From the NCBI GenBank assembly GCA_031267435.1, contig JAIRZB010000099.1, forward strand, positions 1 to 9,687: a DNA stretch of 9,687 nt. Direction: 5' to 3'. Positions 7,176-9,687 of this stretch are shown here, piece after piece. This stretch comes from Puniceicoccales bacterium. Its GTDB lineage: Bacteria > Verrucomicrobiota > Verrucomicrobiia > Opitutales > LL51. Each line of letters begins with the position of its first letter. The stretch's first letter is position 1. The position numbers were made by a program, and so were the translations under genes. The notes beneath the pieces are model-generated. The model searched no databases. It was not told where the DNA came from and saw only the letters and a list, made by a program, of their open reading frames with translations.

Positions 7176-7253
7176 AAAAAATCCCTCCGTCTTCGAATTT
7201 TTTTCACTTTTTAAAATTTATGATTGGCATGAAAAAATTTGACACTATCTTTC

Positions 7254-7262
7254 GGAAAAGGG
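7254..7262 (+). promoter_or_regulatory. Ribosome binding site deciding the start of the EIIA-DAC gene
   Basis: GGAAAAGGG lies five bases before ATG 7268. The two earlier in-frame ATGs (7220 and 7229) have no purine tract upstream, so 7268 is preferred. Confidence 0.65.
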
Positions 7263-7267
7263 TAATT

Positions 7268-8632
7268 ATGCGTCTTGGAAAGTATCTATCAAAAAATCGA
7301 ATCATCGAGCTTAAAGGCGATAACTTTAGCGATGCACTTACCGAATTGCTTCAAACCTGTAATATTTCCAATGACCCCGAAGTCAATACCTCCATTGTCA
7401 ATGAAATTCTAGAGCGCGAAAAAACCATCACCTCATACCTCGGCAATGGAATCGCCATGCCCTATATCCGTCGCCCTATCAGTAAGCCCTATATTTTTGC
7501 CATCGGACGATGCAAAAATGGTCTCAATTTTTCGAACTCCGGCGAACACAAGGATACACGTATCGTTTTTTTAATGATTATTTCAACGGAAAACGAGGAA
7601 TCTTATCTTACGGTGCTAGCCGCCATTGCCCGTATCTTCCAGAATCAAGAAAATGTCGATCTTATTCTCGAAGGTCAGTCCATTAACGCCTTTCGCGAAC
7701 ACATACGGCTCCTTTTTGGAACTTGTAAATCCATCATCAATACCAATAAAAACTCACTCAATCAATTTATGCTCCGCGAAGCCCAAAAAATTGCCCATGC
7801 AAATAAGTGCACTACGGTTCTTGTTTTCGGCGACGTTTTAACGGGAATTTTCGATTTTAAAGAACATTCCGATAATCTATCTTTCATTTTAGTTACCCAC
7901 AAAACGGATACCTTAGCGACAACGGAAAATTACTTTGATGACGTAATTTATGTCCATCCTTTTTCAAATTATCGGCTATCCCAGGCACGCAGCGCCGTTA
8001 TTATTGGATTAACCCGTGGCCTTCTCAGTCAAAAAGATAGGGTTTGTTGTTTCGCTGGCTTACCCCAAAGCAATATTTTCGATACCATTTCCGTCTTTGA
8101 TATTGGCAAAGAATTTGGCAACTCATTTTCTAACAATGAGGATCTACTTGCGGAAGGTATTCATCCCGAAGCCCTTGAGCGTTTATTGGCTATTGCCGCG
8201 GATATTGCCGTTGAAGGCCGCGAAGGAAAACCCGTCGGTTGCCTATTTGTTATCGGAGACATTGCCAAAATTAAACCATTTACTAAGCCACTCGTCCTCA
8301 ATCCATTCTATGGTTACAAGGAAGAGGATCGCAATATTTTAAACCCGTTTATGGCGGAAACGATTAAAGAATTTTCATCCATCGATGGTGCATTTATTGT
8401 CCGTGGTGATGGTGTTATTGAGTCTGCAGGATCCCTAATTCAAGCTTCGAGTGAGCATGCAATTCAAATGCCCGGTGGTTTTGGTACCCGCCACGCCGCG
8501 GGAGCTGTTATTTCAGCGGTAGCCCATTGCATCGCCGTTGCCGTTTCTGAAAGTACACATCAAGTAACTTTGTTCAAAGATGGCAAAATGATGCTGTTTT
8601 CCGATCAAAGTTTCTCATCTCCCTCCATTTAA
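7268..8632 (+). CDS. EIIA-like / diadenylate cyclase (DisA_N/DAC) fusion protein
   Basis: Predicted to make cyclic di-AMP from two ATP in the cytosol. The C-terminal DAC domain (about 310-445) has DGAFIVRGDG (373-382, motif DGA) and FGTRHAAG (405-412, motif G-x-RH), plus IAVAVSES and VTLFKDGK strands. RHA replaces the RHR of DisA/CdaA, as I recall for archaeal-type DACs. The N-terminal domain (1-150) has the fold signature of PTS EIIA of the fructose/nitrogen type (LSKNRIIELKG..., EREKTITSYLGNGIAMPY), but the phospho-acceptor His of the 'GxGIAxPH' motif is Tyr66, so phosphotransfer through it is unlikely. The middle (about 165-285), with VLVFGD (184-189) and GLTRGLLSQKDRVCCFAGLP (247-266), looks like the alpha/beta domain that precedes DAC in some bacterial and archaeal cyclases. 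ATG 7268 is chosen on its ribosome binding site and on the EIIA-like MRLGKYL start. The HprK homologue begins 21 bp downstream, so the two are probably one transcript. Confidence 0.9.
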   Translation: MRLGKYLSKNRIIELKGDNFSDALTELLQTCNISNDPEVNTSIVNEILEREKTITSYLGNGIAMPYIRRPISKPYIFAIGRCKNGLNFSNSGEHKDTRIVFLMIISTENEESYLTVLAAIARIFQNQENVDLILEGQSINAFREHIRLLFGTCKSIINTNKNSLNQFMLREAQKIAHANKCTTVLVFGDVLTGIFDFKEHSDNLSFILVTHKTDTLATTENYFDDVIYVHPFSNYRLSQARSAVIIGLTRGLLSQKDRVCCFAGLPQSNIFDTISVFDIGKEFGNSFSNNEDLLAEGIHPEALERLLAIAADIAVEGREGKPVGCLFVIGDIAKIKPFTKPLVLNPFYGYKEEDRNILNPFMAETIKEFSSIDGAFIVRGDGVIESAGSLIQASSEHAIQMPGGFGTRHAAGAVISAVAHCIAVAVSESTHQVTLFKDGKMMLFSDQSFSSPSI

Positions 8633-8653
8633 TTACACTACGATCGATAGGAT

Positions 8654-9687
8654 ATGAAGGAATTGTTAAGAATAAATTATGAGTTAGTCGTTCGTCATTT
8701 CTTTGAAATGACTCAAAACCTACTAAAATTAAAACTCATTTCAGGTGAAAATGGTCTCGATGTACGAAAAATTGCAGATCGTGCGGTTAATCGCCCTGCC
8801 CTTGCACTGACAGGTTATTTTAAACACTTTGCAGAGAAGCGTTTACAGTATTCCGATTCTTGCGAATTATCCTATCTTCTTGACCTTAATCGGGAAGATC
8901 AATTAAAGGCCATTGGAAACATCGATGATCGGAAAGTTCCCTGTTTTGTTATAACCAATCGCATTGCAATTCCTCAGTATTTGATTGATTTTTTTAATGA
9001 AAGAGCACTGCCGTTATTTTTGACAGCACTCAATTCCGTAGAATTCATCGAACGGGCAACTATTTTTTTGAATGAGTATTTTTCTCCAAAGACGACTCTC
9101 TCTGGAACACTCATCGAAATTCGTGGTATTGGCGTTCTCATTCAAGGTTTGCCGGCACTTTCCAAAAGTATCTGTACGGTTACATTGGTTGAACGCGGTA
9201 ATACATTGATCGCCGATGATGTCGTTTGCGTTTCCTGTGGACAGAACAAAACACTCATCGGGCGGAGCAAAAAAATTAGTTACGGATTCATGGAATTCCG
9301 CGGGATCGGTCTACTTCAATTAACGGATCTCTTCGGAATGCATTCCATGCGCTACCAATCCACGATTGATCTTGTGATTCGCTTCGAAGAAACATTATCA
9401 TCTGATGTAGCGAAATCAGGTCTGGAAGAGCCGTTAAGCTGCGAAATTTTAGGCATTACTCTGCCATTAATTACCTTACCCTGCTGTTCGGGAAGCGATT
9501 CCTGTCGGTTGATTGAAATAGCGACGATGTTGCAATTATTGAAGGCAAATGGCAATAATCCGGCTGAAAAAATCGAAAAGTGTCTCATTGAGCAACTGCC
9601 CAGAGGGCTCTGCCCGCTGGACTCCCGCAAGGAGTCACGGACTCCATGTCCGCGGGATGCGGCCCCACCCAGCGAAAAATTCGCATG
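8654..9687 (+). CDS. hprK: HPr kinase/phosphorylase homologue with degenerate active site (open at right edge)
   Basis: Family HprK/P phosphorylates or dephosphorylates Ser46 of HPr. The N-terminal domain (1-130) shows NRPALALTGYF (46-56) and PCFVITN (96-102). The C-terminal domain shows IEIRGIGVLIQG (154-165), the Walker B-like IADDVV (186-191) and the HprK signature EFRGIGLLQLTDLFG (214-228), followed by TIDLVIRFEE. However, key residues have changed. The MHGVLV catalytic His is Ser150 (TTLSGTLI). The P-loop GxxGxGKS reads GLPALSKS (165-172), and the usual Glu after KS is Ile. The PGRN loop reads SGSD (279-282). Kinase/phosphorylase activity is therefore doubtful; it may be a regulatory pseudo-enzyme. 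ATG 8654 has a short AGGA upstream. The family-like C-terminus ends near Leu315 (base 9598), after which the frame continues through a palindromic repeat to the window edge without a stop. Confidence 0.82.
   Translation, partial: MKELLRINYELVVRHFFEMTQNLLKLKLISGENGLDVRKIADRAVNRPALALTGYFKHFAEKRLQYSDSCELSYLLDLNREDQLKAIGNIDDRKVPCFVITNRIAIPQYLIDFFNERALPLFLTALNSVEFIERATIFLNEYFSPKTTLSGTLIEIRGIGVLIQGLPALSKSICTVTLVERGNTLIADDVVCVSCGQNKTLIGRSKKISYGFMEFRGIGLLQLTDLFGMHSMRYQSTIDLVIRFEETLSSDVAKSGLEEPLSCEILGITLPLITLPCCSGSDSCRLIEIATMLQLLKANGNNPAEKIEKCLIEQLPRGLCPLDSRKESRTPCPRDAAPPSEKFA
9598..9687. repeat. GC-rich, densely palindromic repeat element at the 3' end of the hprK-like gene
   Basis: Several stems overlap here: CAGAG-GG-CTCTG (9601-9612); GACTCC-CGCAA-GGAGTC (9620-9636); GGAGTC-ACG-GACTCC (9631-9645), sharing its left arm with the previous stem; CCGCGG (9650-9655); CGCTGG (9615-9620) pairing with CCAGCG (9669-9674); CCCGC (9624-9628) with GCGGG (9652-9656); and GCGAA-AAA-TTCGC (9672-9684). 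The GC content jumps at 9598 compared with the gene body. It has the look of a dispersed REP/MITE-like structured repeat. It is cut by the window edge, and no second copy lies inside the window. Confidence 0.6.

Larger units (their letters stand above)
7127..7267. promoter_or_regulatory. Divergent intergenic region between dnaN and the EIIA-DAC gene
   Basis: This 141-bp AT-rich stretch must carry the promoter for dnaN (leftward) and probably for the cyclase gene (rightward). I see no -35/-10 pair of good quality on either strand. TAAAAT (7212-7217, +) is a possible -10 for the cyclase but lacks a -35. The minus strand has two strong purine tracts, GGAGGG (7183-7188) and AGGAGGT (7151-7157), upstream of the real dnaN ribosome binding site. 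The first precedes an eight-codon ORF (7149-7175). Confidence 0.5.

Noticed and set aside
7127..7207. Longer in-frame start for dnaN at 7207, adding 27 residues
   Set aside because: The added residues are not clamp-like, there is no suitable ribosome binding site, and the ATG at 7126 gives the family's N-terminus.
7239..7244. Consensus TTGACA on the + strand before the EIIA-DAC gene
   Set aside because: A -10 at the right spacing would fall on the start codon, so the transcript would begin inside the gene.
7220..7267. Earlier starts (7220, 7229) for the EIIA-DAC gene
   Set aside because: No ribosome binding site precedes them, whereas 7268 has one and gives the expected EIIA-like start.
9352..9630. 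Antisense ORF of 92 codons within the hprK-like gene
   Set aside because: No family resemblance or ribosome binding site; it lies opposite a clearly coding frame and partly in the repeat.

Overview
The window looks like a chromosomal segment of a Gram-negative bacterium of moderate to low GC, most likely a member of the Verrucomicrobiota (Opitutales/Puniceicoccales-like). The grounds are a lipid A gene (lpxK), a DUF502 membrane protein, an EIIA-like/diadenylate cyclase fusion followed by an HPr-kinase-family gene, GGAGG-type ribosome binding sites, and a dUTPase_2-type protein. The phylum is an inference from family resemblance and was not checked by a search.

Layout. The left edge (1-322, +) carries an all-alpha dUTPase/NTP pyrophosphohydrolase, possibly cut at its 5' end. 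Next is a PD-(D/E)XK (Rpn/transposase-associated) nuclease gene (470-1327, +) with a probable active-site Asp-to-Glu change and a decayed, frame-broken 3' tail to about 1500. A six-gene minus-strand cluster follows, transcribed right to left: dnaN (6002-7126), a CPBP membrane protease (5260-5973), tsaE (4657-5100), DUF502 (3856-4629), holA (2756-3823) and lpxK (1538-2740). Spacings are 15-32 bp, except for 159 bp between the CPBP gene and tsaE, where a GC-rich island sits. The cluster mixes replication (sliding clamp and the clamp-loader subunit that opens it), tRNA modification (t6A) and envelope functions.

Divergent from dnaN, on the + strand, is a two-gene unit: a 454-residue protein with an EIIA-like N-terminal domain, a middle alpha/beta region and a C-terminal diadenylate cyclase domain (7268-8632), then an HPr kinase/phosphorylase homologue (8654 to the right edge). 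Both PTS-type parts look catalytically altered. The EIIA phospho-acceptor His is Tyr. The HprK homologue has lost the general-base His and two P-loop glycines and keeps only the final Lys-Ser. The DAC domain, by contrast, keeps its DGA and G-x-RH motifs. I infer a c-di-AMP signalling unit that uses PTS-derived domains as sensors rather than phosphotransfer enzymes; this is the most interesting content of the window. The HprK-like ORF runs without a stop into a dense palindromic repeat (about 9601-9687) at the right edge.

No tRNA, rRNA, CRISPR array or insertion sequence with terminal repeats was seen. The longest stretch without a gene is 1328-1537, which holds the decayed nuclease tail.
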